Below, piece by piece: positions 44,799-53,362 of a stretch of DNA of 64,000 nucleotides. A program made the translations under genes and the position numbers. The notes beneath the pieces are model-generated. The model saw nothing but the letters and a program-made list of their open reading frames with translations, searched no databases and was not told the origin of the DNA. The stretch comes from Terracoccus sp. 273MFTsu3.1 (GTDB taxonomy: Bacteria > Actinomycetota > Actinomycetes > Actinomycetales > Dermatophilaceae). Where the stretch lies: the NCBI RefSeq assembly GCF_000383675.1, contig NZ_KB911824.1, positions 186,001-250,000 of the forward strand. Reading direction: 5' to 3'. How positions within the stretch are numbered: the stretch's first letter is position 1; every line of letters begins with the position of its first letter.

Positions 44799-45972
44799 TC
44801 CCGATCGTCCCTCGGTGCGCCTCGATGATCCGCTTGACCGTCGCCAGGCCGATCCCGCTGCCGTCGACCGAGGTCTCCAGCCGACTGAAGAGGCCGAAGA
44901 CCCGGTCGCGGTCCGCCGCGGAGATGCCGATCCCGTTGTCGCGCACCGAGATGCGCCACGAGTCGCCGACCTGCACCGCCGAGATCTCGACCACGGGCGC
45001 GACGCCGGGACGGGCGTACTTCACCGCGTTGGAGACGAGGTTGAGCAGCACCGAGTAGAGCTGCTGCCCGTCTGCGGGCAGGGTCGGCAGCGCCCCGATC
45101 GTGAGGGCCGCCGACCGGGCGGTCAGCGTCGGGTCGAGGTCCTCGAGCACCGAGGAGAGCACGGCGTCGAGGTCGGTGTCGCTGCGGTGCAGCTCGGCCC
45201 CGACGCGGGCATGGGCGAGGATCTGCTCGATCATCCCGGCCATCCGCGTGGCGGAGCGAAAGGCCGTGGCGACGAGGCGTTCGGACCACTCGTCCGCGGC
45301 GACCGCAGGCTGCTGGCCGAGCATCTCGGTGCTCGCCATGATGGCCGTGAGGGGCGTGCGCAGGTCGTGGCTCACCTGTCCCGCGAAGACCGACAGGGCC
45401 TCGTTGGACCGGTGGAGCTCGTCCCTCGTCTCGGTGAGGGCCGCGAGCGAGTCCTCCAGCTCACGGGTGCGCAGACGGAGCTCGAGGACGTCGACGACGC
45501 GCTCGGCGATGGCGACGAGAGCCTCCTCCTGTGCCTCGTCGAGCGCGCGTGGCTGGGAGTCGAAGACGCAGAGGCGACCGATGATCACGCCGTCCGGGGT
45601 GGTCAGTGGCGCCGACGCGTAGAAGCGGACGGTTCCGAGGACGCCCGTCACGAAAGGGTTGTCGCAGAATCGGGCGTCGAGGCTGGCGTCGGGTACGACG
45701 ACGCGGTCGGTGTGCTCGAGCACGGCGGCGCACATCGAGTCCTCACGGGCGCAGATGGAGGCGTCGAACCCGGTGGCGGCGATCTGGTGCTGGTGCGAGG
45801 CCGTGATGAGGTTGATCGCCGCGCGGGGGACGGCGCACACCCGCGCCGCGATGTCGACGAGGGCCTGCAGCTCGCGCTGGGGAGCGTTGCCGAGGACGTC
45901 GTAGCCCGCCAGCGCGTCCTCGCGTCGTCGGGCCGGGTCGAGGACGTCTGCTGACGAGGTCCGGTTTGTCAC
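44695..45972 (-). CDS. GAF-domain sensor histidine kinase, orphan
   Basis: A 425-residue soluble histidine kinase. An N-terminal GAF domain (about 30-180) starts AALVDIAARVCAVPRAAINLIT and holds ATGFDASICAREDSMCAAVLE and GVLGTVRFYASAPLTTPDG. A coiled linker leads to the HisKA dimer/phosphoacceptor with FAGQVSHDLRTPLTAIMAST, then the ATP-binding domain with LLNLVSNAVKYA, VRDNGIGISAADRDRVF and SGIGLATVKRIIEAHRG. There is no adjacent response regulator. Start GTG at 45972 has no strong Shine-Dalgarno. The 3' end overlaps the opposite-strand membrane gene by 104 bp. The signal is unknown. Confidence 0.87.
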   Translation of the reverse strand: MTNRTSSADVLDPARRREDALAGYDVLGNAPQRELQALVDIAARVCAVPRAAINLITASHQHQIAATGFDASICAREDSMCAAVLEHTDRVVVPDASLDARFCDNPFVTGVLGTVRFYASAPLTTPDGVIIGRLCVFDSQPRALDEAQEEALVAIAERVVDVLELRLRTRELEDSLAALTETRDELHRSNEALSVFAGQVSHDLRTPLTAIMASTEMLGQQPAVAADEWSERLVATAFRSATRMAGMIEQILAHARVGAELHRSDTDLDAVLSSVLEDLDPTLTARSAALTIGALPTLPADGQQLYSVLLNLVSNAVKYARPGVAPVVEISAVQVGDSWRISVRDNGIGISAADRDRVFGLFSRLETSVDGSGIGLATVKRIIEAHRGTIGISSVDGPGTDVWFELPAQLPRRDEHEGHDGSGAD

Positions 45973-46053
45973 GATAGGAAGACTCTGTCATGACGGCAGG
46001 CGGGGCAAGCACCCGGGCTCGCTGAACCAAGTCATCGACGCAGCCGAAGTCAT

Positions 46054-46067
46054 ACAAGAGCTCTTGT
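46054..46067 (+). promoter_or_regulatory. Perfect palindrome, likely ArsR-type operator
   Basis: ACAAGAGCTCTTGT is a perfect 14-bp palindrome 33 bp before the ArsR start and 82 bp before the divergent kinase. ArsR-family repressors typically bind such sites in their own promoter; the site may also affect the kinase. Confidence 0.7.
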
Positions 46068-46099
46068 GCAACAGTCGGCGCGCACCCGAGGCTGGTTGC

Positions 46100-46750
46100 A
46101 TGCCACGACGCACCGCCTCCGAGCGCCACGCCGCCACGAGCCCCGTCTCCGTCGACGCCCTCGGCAGCGAGACCGGCAACGCCCTCCTCGACGTCCTCAC
46201 CGCCTTCCACCATCCGACCCGCCGCTGGCTGTGCGAGCTGCTGGCCGTCGAGGGCCCCGCGACCGTCGGGTCGCTGGCGCGGCGCACGGGCCTGGCCGTC
46301 GGATCGGTGAGCCACCACCTCGGCACGCTGCACCGTTACGGCTTCGTCGAGCCGGCGCCCGAGCTGGCCCGGGACACCCGGGAGAGCTGGTGGCGCACTC
46401 GTCCCCGACAGCTCTCGTGGGATGCCACCGAATACGACGAGGGGACCCTCGCGCGGCGGATCGCCTCGACGGCCGAGGCCGAGAACTTCCGCCACCACGT
46501 GCGCGCGGTCCAGCGGTGGCTGGCCGAAGGCGAGTCGGCGCCGGCCGAGGTGCGGCGCGCGTCGGTGGCGACCGACACCCTCGCGGCCGCGACGGTCGCC
46601 CAGATGGGCGAGCTGAGCCGTCGGCTCACCGCGCTCGTCGTCGAGTGGAGCGAGGAGTGCCGCGCCGACGTGGAGGTCCACCCCGACGTCGAGCGACTGC
46701 CGGTCCGGGTCTCGGCGCGCGTCTTCCCGAGCCCACCGGTGCAGCCGTGA
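46100..46750 (+). CDS. ArsR-family transcription regulator
   Basis: A 216-residue helix-turn-helix regulator. The winged helix is HHPTRRWLCELLAVEGPATVGSLARRTGLAVGSVSHHLGTLHRYGFVEPAPE, as in ArsR-type repressors, with a C-terminal extension of about 120 residues containing a helical dimer region (ASTAEAENFRHHVRAVQRWLAEGE). It is longer than classical ArsR. ATG at 46100 is given; a start at 46064 is inside the palindromic operator. The stop overlaps the start of an MFS exporter, making a regulator-exporter operon. No metal-binding Cys cluster is seen, so the effector is more likely organic. Confidence 0.85.
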   Translation: MPRRTASERHAATSPVSVDALGSETGNALLDVLTAFHHPTRRWLCELLAVEGPATVGSLARRTGLAVGSVSHHLGTLHRYGFVEPAPELARDTRESWWRTRPRQLSWDATEYDEGTLARRIASTAEAENFRHHVRAVQRWLAEGESAPAEVRRASVATDTLAAATVAQMGELSRRLTALVVEWSEECRADVEVHPDVERLPVRVSARVFPSPPVQP

Positions 46751-48012
46751 GCGCCGGCACCGGGCCGGCGAGGGTCGCGGCGTCCCCTCCCGCCACCGAG
46801 CCGTCGCTCATCGGCGACGCACCTCCGCCTGTCACCCGGGACCGGATGGTGCAGGCCTGGGTGGGCTCGATGGCCCTGTCGTGGTTCGGCGACGCCGTGT
46901 GGACCGTGGCGCTGGCCTGGACCGCCGTGCACACCCTGTCGCCGACCATGGCCGGCGTGGTTCTCGGGGCGGAGACCCTGCCGCAGGCCGTCTTCGTGCT
47001 CCTCGGCGGGGTCATCGCCGACCGGTGGGACACCCGGCGCGTCCTCGTGACCGGACGGCTCGTCCAGGCGGTGGTCCTGCTCGGCGGCGCCGTGGCATGG
47101 GCCGCCGGGGTCAGGGGTGCGCCGCTGCTCGTCACCCTGGGCGTCCTGCTCGGTACCGCCACCGGGCTCACGCTGCCGGCCGGGGCCACCCTCGCCCGCC
47201 AGCTCGTGCGCCCTGCGGACCTCGCGACGGTGAGCGGCTGGAACCAGATCGGAGGTCGCGTCGCGCGCCTGCTCGGCGCTCCCGCCGGAGGCGTCGCGGT
47301 CGCCACGGCCGGGCCTGCCGGGGCCATGCTCGCGAATGCCGTCACCTTCGTCGCGGTCGCCGCCGTCCTCGCGGGCGTGGTGCGCCCGCGCTACCGGATG
47401 CCGCGGGTGCCCAACGCGTCGTGGACGGCCAGCCTGAGGGACGGGGCGGCATATCTGCGCGGGGACGAGTCGGCCCGACTGCTCGTCCTCGGGCTGGCGG
47501 CCCTCAACGTCTTCGTCTCGCCGGTCATCGCCCTCGGGATCGCCCTGCGGGTCAGCAGCTCCGGCTGGGGGCCCGGGTGGCTCGGCGCCGCCGAGGCGGC
47601 GTTCGCCGTGGGAGCGATCTGCGGCAGCGTCGTCGGCATCCGGTGGCGGGTGGGTCGCCCGGCTCGCGCCGGCTTCGCCGTCCTCGTCGGACAGGGTGTC
47701 TGCATCGCGGGCACCGGCGTCGGCTCGCGCGCCTTCCTGGCGGCGTCGATGCTCCTCATCGGCGTCGCGGCTGGTGCGGCGTCGGTGTGGCTCTCGGGGA
47801 CGTACCAGCGCACCATCGCGCCGAGCCACCTCGGGCGCGTCTCGTCGGTCTCGAGCCTCGGCGACATGGCGCTGGTGCCGCTCGCGATCCCGGCCTTCGG
47901 TGCGCTCGCCGCAGGCACCTCGGTCCTCACGGCCGCTGTCGTCTACGGCACGGCGATGTCGGTGCTCTGCCTGTGGTTCGCCACCCGGCCGGGCATCGCG
48001 CGGCTGCGCTGA
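46747..48012 (+). CDS. MFS exporter coupled to the ArsR regulator
   Basis: A 421-residue major-facilitator transporter with about 12 helices. Its loop-2 motif-A version is GVIADRWDTRRVLVTG, and TLPQAVFVLLGG and LGTATGLTLPAGATLARQLV are typical of the DHA3/enterobactin-type exporters. The first 35 residues are a Pro/Ala-rich cytoplasmic start. The GTG at 46747 overlaps the ArsR stop. Export of a drug or siderophore-like compound, repressed by the ArsR regulator, is inferred from the arrangement. Confidence 0.87.
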   Translation: MSAGTGPARVAASPPATEPSLIGDAPPPVTRDRMVQAWVGSMALSWFGDAVWTVALAWTAVHTLSPTMAGVVLGAETLPQAVFVLLGGVIADRWDTRRVLVTGRLVQAVVLLGGAVAWAAGVRGAPLLVTLGVLLGTATGLTLPAGATLARQLVRPADLATVSGWNQIGGRVARLLGAPAGGVAVATAGPAGAMLANAVTFVAVAAVLAGVVRPRYRMPRVPNASWTASLRDGAAYLRGDESARLLVLGLAALNVFVSPVIALGIALRVSSSGWGPGWLGAAEAAFAVGAICGSVVGIRWRVGRPARAGFAVLVGQGVCIAGTGVGSRAFLAASMLLIGVAAGAASVWLSGTYQRTIAPSHLGRVSSVSSLGDMALVPLAIPAFGALAAGTSVLTAAVVYGTAMSVLCLWFATRPGIARLR

Positions 48013-48136
48013 ACGACGTGGGTACCGCCTCCGGGAACGTCCGTCCTCGTCTTCGTCGAATGCCTACCCGCACGCTCCGAGGAGGGCTACCGTCGAAGGG
48101 CCGGCCCGCGAGGGGCCACGACGTGGGAGGCACGTG

Positions 48137-48565
48137 ATGAGCCTGAAGGACTCGCTCTGCGCCGTCGAGCTCTTCTGCGAGCTCCCCGACGACCTCGTCG
48201 AGGAGGTGATCGCCCGTGGCTCCACCATCAAGGTCGGTCCCGGGGTGCCGATGGTCAAGCAGGGCGACCGCGACGCCGGCATGGTGATGCTGCTCGACGG
48301 CTCGGCCGACGTCGACGTCGACGGTCGCGCCGTGGGTTCGCTCTCGACGGGCGACTACTTCGGAGAGATGTCCCTCATCGACGGGTCGGGGCGGACGGCC
48401 ACCGTCACGAGCGGGCCCCAGGGACTCACGGCCTTCCGGCTCTCGCCGGCCGCGTTCACCGACCTCATCGACCAGCACCCGCACACCGCCGTGCTGCTCC
48501 TCAAAGGCCTCGTGTCGCGTGTGCGCCAGCTCGAGGCGCAGGTCGGCGAGGCCCCGGCCCGCTGA
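48137..48565 (+). CDS. Stand-alone cyclic-nucleotide-binding domain protein
   Basis: A 142-residue protein made of a single cNMP-binding beta-roll: LFCELPDDLVEEVIARGSTIKVGPG, MVKQGDRDAGMVMLLDGSADV and the phosphate-binding cassette YFGEMSLIDGSGRTATVTS, in which the ligand-contacting Arg-Thr is present but the usual Pro-Arg before it is Ser-Gly-Arg. A helical tail follows. There is no DNA-binding or enzyme domain, so it is a regulator subunit or adaptor. ATG at 48137 follows GGGAGG. The cNMP ligand is likely but not shown. Confidence 0.83.
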   Translation: MSLKDSLCAVELFCELPDDLVEEVIARGSTIKVGPGVPMVKQGDRDAGMVMLLDGSADVDVDGRAVGSLSTGDYFGEMSLIDGSGRTATVTSGPQGLTAFRLSPAAFTDLIDQHPHTAVLLLKGLVSRVRQLEAQVGEAPAR

Positions 48566-48806
48566 CCGGGCGCGCCACCCGGTGCCGGGCACCGGGGCCT
48601 GGTCTGAGCGTGGGGCGCTCGGAGGGGTGGGATCGTCGCGGCCGCGGCGGACGGCATACGCTCACGGACCCGTAGATGGGGGAGGGGACGGCGCCGACCA
48701 CCCCTACATGTTGGGGGTGGGCGTCCCGCGACACGCCGGGACGCCTGGGGCTGGAGTGACGTTTGTGCAGGTCAGGGGCGCGACGCGCCGGACCACGATC
48801 ACGTGC

Positions 48807-48836
48807 TTGCGATCGGGGTCACACCATGCCTACAGT
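48807..48836 (+). promoter_or_regulatory. Promoter of nrdR-nrdJ
   Basis: TTGCGA (48807-48812) and TACAGT (48831-48836) are spaced 18 bp apart. The candidate NrdR boxes begin 5 bp after the -10, where a bound repressor would block transcription. The predicted 5' leader is about 210 nt. Confidence 0.6.
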
Positions 48837-48841
48837 TACCC

Positions 48842-48883
48842 CTACATCTAGTAGTTACACAGATGTAAGACGTCCACATGTAG
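48842..48883 (+). promoter_or_regulatory. Tandem NrdR-type boxes
   Basis: CTACATCTAGTAG (48842-48854, palindromic arms CTAC/GTAG) and CCACATGTAG (48874-48883) have centres about 31 bp apart, the helical spacing of paired NrdR boxes in other bacteria. Between them is a further inverted repeat TTACA-N4-TGTAA. NrdR represses ribonucleotide reductase genes when dATP is plentiful. Confidence 0.65.
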
Positions 48884-49058
48884 TCCCCAGGCAAACGGGG
48901 GTTACGCACAGGTCATCCCCACGTCATCCCCAGATCCATCCCCAGCCCCGACCGGTCCCACGAACACCGGGCGGGGGTCAGGACGGGCTCGGGACGGCAT
49001 ACGGGACGGCCTGGAACCGTTGAACGACTGGGTCTCGGGGAAGGGAAGGTGACCAGAC

Positions 49059-49556
49059 GTGCACTGTCCGTTCTGTCGCCACACCGACTCGCGGGTCATC
49101 GACTCGCGCACCACCGACGACGGCGCCTGCATCAGGCGTCGGCGCCAGTGCCCCGAGTGCAACCGCCGCTTCACGACGCTCGAGACCTCGAGCCTCAACG
49201 TGATCAAGCGGTCGGGAGCCTCCGAGCCGTTCAGCCGGGCCAAGGTCCTCTCAGGCGTGCGCAAGTCATGCCAGGGGCGGCCCGTCAGCGAGGACGACCT
49301 GGCCCTTCTCGCCCAGAAGGTCGAGGAGGCCATCCGGTCGCAGGGAAACGCCGAGATCGAGGCGCACGAGGTCGGCATGGCCGTCCTCGAACCGCTCCGC
49401 GAGCTCGACGAGGTCGCGTACCTCAGGTTCGCCAGCGTCTACCAGGCGTGGGAGAGCCTCGAGGACTTCGAAGGAGCCATCGCGCTCCTTCGAGCCGAGC
49501 ACGAAGCGCTGGGGGAGGAGCCCACGGCTCCGTCCCGGCTCGACGTCCAGCGGTAA
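49059..49556 (+). CDS. nrdR: Transcriptional repressor NrdR
   Basis: NrdR represses ribonucleotide reductase genes in response to nucleotide levels. The 165-residue protein has an N-terminal zinc ribbon with paired CPFC and CPEC motifs ([21 protein letters not shown] and [16 protein letters not shown]), then an ATP-cone ([46 protein letters not shown]). The GTG at 49059 follows GAAGGGAAGGT. It leads the operon with nrdJ after a 94-bp gap, and candidate boxes for it lie upstream, so it represses itself and nrdJ. Confidence 0.97.
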   Translation: MHCPFCRHTDSRVIDSRTTDDGACIRRRRQCPECNRRFTTLETSSLNVIKRSGASEPFSRAKVLSGVRKSCQGRPVSEDDLALLAQKVEEAIRSQGNAEIEAHEVGMAVLEPLRELDEVAYLRFASVYQAWESLEDFEGAIALLRAEHEALGEEPTAPSRLDVQR

Positions 49557-49650
49557 CCACCCTCCACAGCACGTCCGGGACACCCGCCCTGTCGGTGCCC
49601 CACGCAACACTTGAAACCAGCAGCAGATTCGGTCAGGGAGGCCGCACGAC

Positions 49651-52578
49651 ATGACGGAGATCGGTAACCGCAGCTCACGCTCGAAGGCAGGCGCCAAGGG
49701 CGTCAAGATCGAGCGCATCTACACCACGCCCGGTGTGCACCCGTACGACGAGGTCACGTGGGAGAAGCGCGACGTCGTCCAGCAGAACTGGAAGACGGGC
49801 GAGACGATCTTCGAGCAGCGCGGGGTCGAGTTCCCCGACTTCTGGTCGGTCAACGCCAGCACCATCGTCACCACCAAGTACTTCCGCGGCGCCGTCGGCA
49901 CGGCCGCCCGCGAGGTCTCGCTCAAGCAGCTCATCGACCGCGTCGTGCTGACCTACGTCGCCGCCGGCAAGAGCAACGGCTACTTCGCCTCGCCCGACGA
50001 CGCCGAGATCTTCGAGCACGAGCTGACCCACGCGCTGCTGCACCAGGTCTTCTCGTTCAACTCGCCCGTGTGGTTCAACGTCGGCACCAAGAGCCCGCAG
50101 CAGGTCTCCGCCTGCTTCATCCTCGCCGTCGACGACTCGATGGACTCGATCCTCAACTGGTACAAGGAGGAGGGGAAGATCTTCCAGGGCGGCTCCGGCG
50201 CCGGCCTCAACCTCTCGCGCATCCGTTCCTCGAAGGAGCTGCTCTCCTCCGGTGGCACGGCCTCCGGTCCGGTCTCCTTCATGCGCGGCGCCGACGCGTC
50301 CGCCGGCACCATCAAGTCGGGCGGCGCCACGCGTCGTGCGGCCAAGATGGTCGTCCTCGACGTCGACCACCCCGACATCGAGGAGTTCGTCGAGACCAAG
50401 GCGCGCGAGGAGGACAAGATCCGCGCCCTGCGCGACGCCGGCTTCGACATGGACCTCGGCGGCAAGGACATCGTCTCCGTCCAGTACCAGAACGCCAACA
50501 ACTCGGTCCGCGTCAACGACGAGTTCATGAAGGCCGTCGAGGACGGCACGGAGTTCGGTCTGCGCTCGCGCAGCGACGGCTCCGTCATCGACACCGTTGA
50601 CGCCCGTGAGCTCTTCGGCAAGATCGCCAAGGCCGCGTGGGAGTGCGCCGACCCGGGCATCCAGTACGACGACACGATCAACGCGTGGCACACCAACCCC
50701 GAGACCGGCCGCATCACCGCGTCCAACCCCTGCTCGGAGTACATGTCGCTCGACAACAGCTCGTGCAACCTCGCCTCGCTCAACCTGCTGAAGTTCCTGC
50801 GCGACGACGACACGTTCGACGCCGTCACCTTCCAGAAGGTCGTCGAGCTCGTCATCACGGCGATGGACATCTCGATCTGCTTCGCGGACTTCCCGACCGA
50901 GCCGATCGGCGAGACGACGCGCAACTACCGCCAGCTCGGCATCGGCTACGCCAACCTCGGTGCGCTCCTCATGGCGACCGGCCACGGCTACGACTCCGAG
51001 GGTGGCCGCGCGCTCGCCGCGTCGATCACCTCGCTGCTCACGGGTGCCGCCTACAAGCGTTCCGCCGAGATGGCCTCGGTCGTCGGCGCCTACGCCGGCT
51101 ACGCCCGCAACGCCGATGCCCACAAGCGGGTCATGCGCAAGCACCAGGCCGCCAACGACAACATCAAGACGCTCGACGCGATGGACTCCGACATCCACAA
51201 GCTCGCGACGAAGGCGTGGGACGACGTCGTCAAGCTCGGTGAGAAGCACGGCTACCGCAACGCCCAGGCGTCGGTGCTGGCCCCGACGGGCACCATCGGC
51301 TTCATGATGGACTGCGACACGACCGGCATCGAGCCGGACTTCTCGCTCGTGAAGTTCAAGAAGCTCGTCGGTGGCGGCTCGATGCAGATCGTCAACCTGA
51401 CGATCCCGCGGGCGCTGCGCAAGATGGGCTACACCGGCGAGACCGTCGAGGCGATCGTCGAGTACATCGCCGACAAGGGTCACGTCATCGACGCCCCCGG
51501 CCTCAAGCCCGAGCACTACGAGGTCTTCGACACCGCCATGGGTGCGCGCTCGATCTCGGCCATGGGCCACGTGCGCATGATGGCCGCGACGCAGCCGTTC
51601 CTCTCCGGTGCCATCTCCAAGACGGTCAACCTGCCCGAGACGGCCACGGTCGAGGAGATCCAGGACGTCTATATGCAGGGCTGGAAGCTCGGCATCAAGG
51701 CGCTCGCGATCTACCGCGACAACTGCAAGGTCGGTCAGCCGCTGTCCGACGGTGGCTCGACGGCCAAGGACAACAAGGCCGCCGCCGACGCCGCTGCTGC
51801 CGAGGTCAAGGTCGAGAAGGTCATCGAGTACCGCCCGGTCCGTCGCCGTCTGCCGAAGCGCCGCACCTCGCAGACGACGTCGTTCGCCGTCGGTGGGGCC
51901 GAGGGCTACCTCACGGCCGGCACCTACGATGACCAGCAGCTCGGCGAGATCTTCCTCAAGTTCGGCAAGCAGGGCTCGACCCTGGCCGGCGTGATGGACG
52001 CCTTCTCGATCGCCGTGTCCATCGGCCTGCAGTACGGCGTGCCGCTCGAGACGTTCGTGGAGAAGTTCACGAACCTCCGCTTCGAGCCGGCCGGTCTGAC
52101 GGACGACCCGGACGTGCGCATGGCGCAGTCGATCATGGACTACGTCTTCCGCCGTCTGGCGCTGGACTACCTCGACTTCGACACCCGCTCCTTCATGGGC
52201 ATCCACACGGCGTCCGAGCGGGCCCGCCAGGTCGAGACCGGCTCCTACGAGGCCATCGAGTCGGACGAGTCGGACGAGGATCTCGAGGACGAGCTCGAGT
52301 CGCTCCAGCAGTCGGCACCGGTCTCCAAGAAGGCCGAGCACAAGGCCGAGGAGGCCCAGGCTGACTCTCCGGTCGCAGCCGCCGAGGTGAAGTCGGGTGC
52401 AGGTGCTGCCTCCGCCCGTGAGATCTCCAGCGACGTGCACAGCTCCGCCGAGCTGCTCGAGAAGTTCGGCGGCATCACCGCCGACGCGCCGATCTGCATG
52501 ACGTGCGGCACGAAGATGCGCCCCGCCGGCTCCTGCTACGTCTGCGAGGGTTGCGGAAGCACCAGCGGCTGCAGCTGA
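49651..52578 (+). CDS. nrdJ: Vitamin B12-dependent ribonucleoside-diphosphate reductase
   Basis: NrdJ is the class II (adenosylcobalamin-dependent) reductase that makes deoxynucleotides. The 975-residue protein has CFILAVDDSMDSIL, the GAGLNLSRIRSS loop, the active-site ASNPCSEYMSLDNSSCNLASLNL stretch with its Cys and Glu residues, and APTGTIGFMMDCDTTGIEPDFSLV. The C-terminus has a Ser/Glu-rich spacer and a zinc-ribbon-like tail with CMTCGTKMRPAGSCYVCEGCG that probably re-reduces the active site. It is behind nrdR. There is no visible B12 riboswitch. A strong terminator follows. Confidence 0.97.
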   Translation: MTEIGNRSSRSKAGAKGVKIERIYTTPGVHPYDEVTWEKRDVVQQNWKTGETIFEQRGVEFPDFWSVNASTIVTTKYFRGAVGTAAREVSLKQLIDRVVLTYVAAGKSNGYFASPDDAEIFEHELTHALLHQVFSFNSPVWFNVGTKSPQQVSACFILAVDDSMDSILNWYKEEGKIFQGGSGAGLNLSRIRSSKELLSSGGTASGPVSFMRGADASAGTIKSGGATRRAAKMVVLDVDHPDIEEFVETKAREEDKIRALRDAGFDMDLGGKDIVSVQYQNANNSVRVNDEFMKAVEDGTEFGLRSRSDGSVIDTVDARELFGKIAKAAWECADPGIQYDDTINAWHTNPETGRITASNPCSEYMSLDNSSCNLASLNLLKFLRDDDTFDAVTFQKVVELVITAMDISICFADFPTEPIGETTRNYRQLGIGYANLGALLMATGHGYDSEGGRALAASITSLLTGAAYKRSAEMASVVGAYAGYARNADAHKRVMRKHQAANDNIKTLDAMDSDIHKLATKAWDDVVKLGEKHGYRNAQASVLAPTGTIGFMMDCDTTGIEPDFSLVKFKKLVGGGSMQIVNLTIPRALRKMGYTGETVEAIVEYIADKGHVIDAPGLKPEHYEVFDTAMGARSISAMGHVRMMAATQPFLSGAISKTVNLPETATVEEIQDVYMQGWKLGIKALAIYRDNCKVGQPLSDGGSTAKDNKAAADAAAAEVKVEKVIEYRPVRRRLPKRRTSQTTSFAVGGAEGYLTAGTYDDQQLGEIFLKFGKQGSTLAGVMDAFSIAVSIGLQYGVPLETFVEKFTNLRFEPAGLTDDPDVRMAQSIMDYVFRRLALDYLDFDTRSFMGIHTASERARQVETGSYEAIESDESDEDLEDELESLQQSAPVSKKAEHKAEEAQADSPVAAAEVKSGAGAASAREISSDVHSSAELLEKFGGITADAPICMTCGTKMRPAGSCYVCEGCGSTSGCS

Positions 52579-52590
52579 CAGTCGTCACCA

Positions 52591-52626
52591 CGAAGGGCCC
52601 GGACGGTTAGCCGTCCGGGCCCTTCG
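52591..52626 (+). terminator. Terminator after nrdJ
   Basis: A perfect 16-bp stem, CGAAGGGCCCGGACGG (52591-52606) with its complement (52611-52626), and a TTAG loop lie 13 bp after the nrdJ stop. It can also serve the converging response-regulator gene at 52682. Confidence 0.88.
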
Positions 52627-52681
52627 TCGACCGCGTGGTCGCCCGCCAGCGCGACCCATCCTTCAGGCCGGCACTGCCTTG

Positions 52682-53362
52682 TCAGGGCGAGTGCGGTTCC
52701 ACGAGACCCGTCTCATAGGCCATCACGACGAGCTGGGTGCGGTCTCGGGCTCCGAGCTTCATGAGGAGCCGGCTCACGTGGGTCTTGGCGGTCGCCGGGG
52801 TCACGAAGAGCTCGGTGCCGATCTCGTGGTTGGACAGGCCTCGGGCGACGAGCACGAGAACCTCCCGCTCGCGCTCGGTCAGCGCGTCCAGGGACGCGGG
52901 TGGGTCGGGTCGTCCGCCCACGTCGGCCGGCCCCCGCCGCACGAACTCCTCGATGAGCAGGCGTGTCACCGTCGGCGCCAGCAGCGACTCACCCCGCGCG
53001 ATGACTCGGATCCCGTCGAGCAGCTGGGCCGGCGGCGTGTCCTTCAGCAGGAAGCCACTGGCCCCCGCACGCAGGGCCCCGAAGACGTACTCGTCGAGGT
53101 CGAAGGTCGTCAGGACGAGCACGCGTGTGGACAGGCCGAGGGCGGCGATGGTGCCTGTTGCCGCGAGTCCGTCCATCACCGGCATCCGGATGTCCATGAG
53201 CACGACGTCCGGCTCGAGCTCGCGCGCGAGCTCGACGGCCTCGGCGCCGTTCTCGCCCTCACCCACGACCTCGAGGTCGGGCGCGGAGTCCACGAGCACG
53301 CAGAACGCTCCTCGCACGAGGGCCTGGTCGTCCACCACGACCACCCGCACCGGCGCACTCAC
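52682..53362 (-). CDS. NarL/LuxR-type response regulator
   Basis: A 226-residue response regulator. Receiver domain: VRVVVVDDQALVRGAFCVLV, the phosphoacceptor Asp in DVVLMDIRMPVMDG, and Lys in GFLLKDTPP. The C-terminal LuxR helix-turn-helix is LTEREREVLVLVARGLSNHEIGTELFVTPATAKTHVSRLLMKL. The GTG at 53362 overlaps the stop of the sensor kinase by 4 bp, so kinase and regulator are translated together. The likely target is the divergent ABC exporter and its own operon. Confidence 0.93.
   Translation of the reverse strand: MSAPVRVVVVDDQALVRGAFCVLVDSAPDLEVVGEGENGAEAVELARELEPDVVLMDIRMPVMDGLAATGTIAALGLSTRVLVLTTFDLDEYVFGALRAGASGFLLKDTPPAQLLDGIRVIARGESLLAPTVTRLLIEEFVRRGPADVGGRPDPPASLDALTEREREVLVLVARGLSNHEIGTELFVTPATAKTHVSRLLMKLGARDRTQLVVMAYETGLVEPHSP

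Larger units (their letters stand above)
48566..49058 (+). promoter_or_regulatory. nrdR upstream region: promoter, NrdR-like boxes and repeats
   Basis: A 493-bp interval without a gene. It contains two GTATGCC-type heptamers (48653 and 48996), an inverted repeat CCACCCC-N9-GGGGTGG with TACATGT in the loop (48698-48720), a TTGCGA-N18-TACAGT promoter (48807-48836), candidate NrdR boxes just downstream (48842-48883), and three CATCCCCA copies at 48914, 48925 and 48937. A cobalamin riboswitch was looked for and not seen. Confidence 0.7.

Noticed and set aside
48566-49058. Possible cobalamin riboswitch before the B12-dependent reductase
   Set aside because: No B12-box-like conserved core was found. 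The region instead has NrdR-like boxes and a promoter.
49675-52440. Long open frame on the minus strand opposite nrdJ
   Set aside because: Antisense shadow of nrdJ with low-complexity Val/Asp/Leu/Arg composition; nrdJ motifs are unambiguous on the plus strand.
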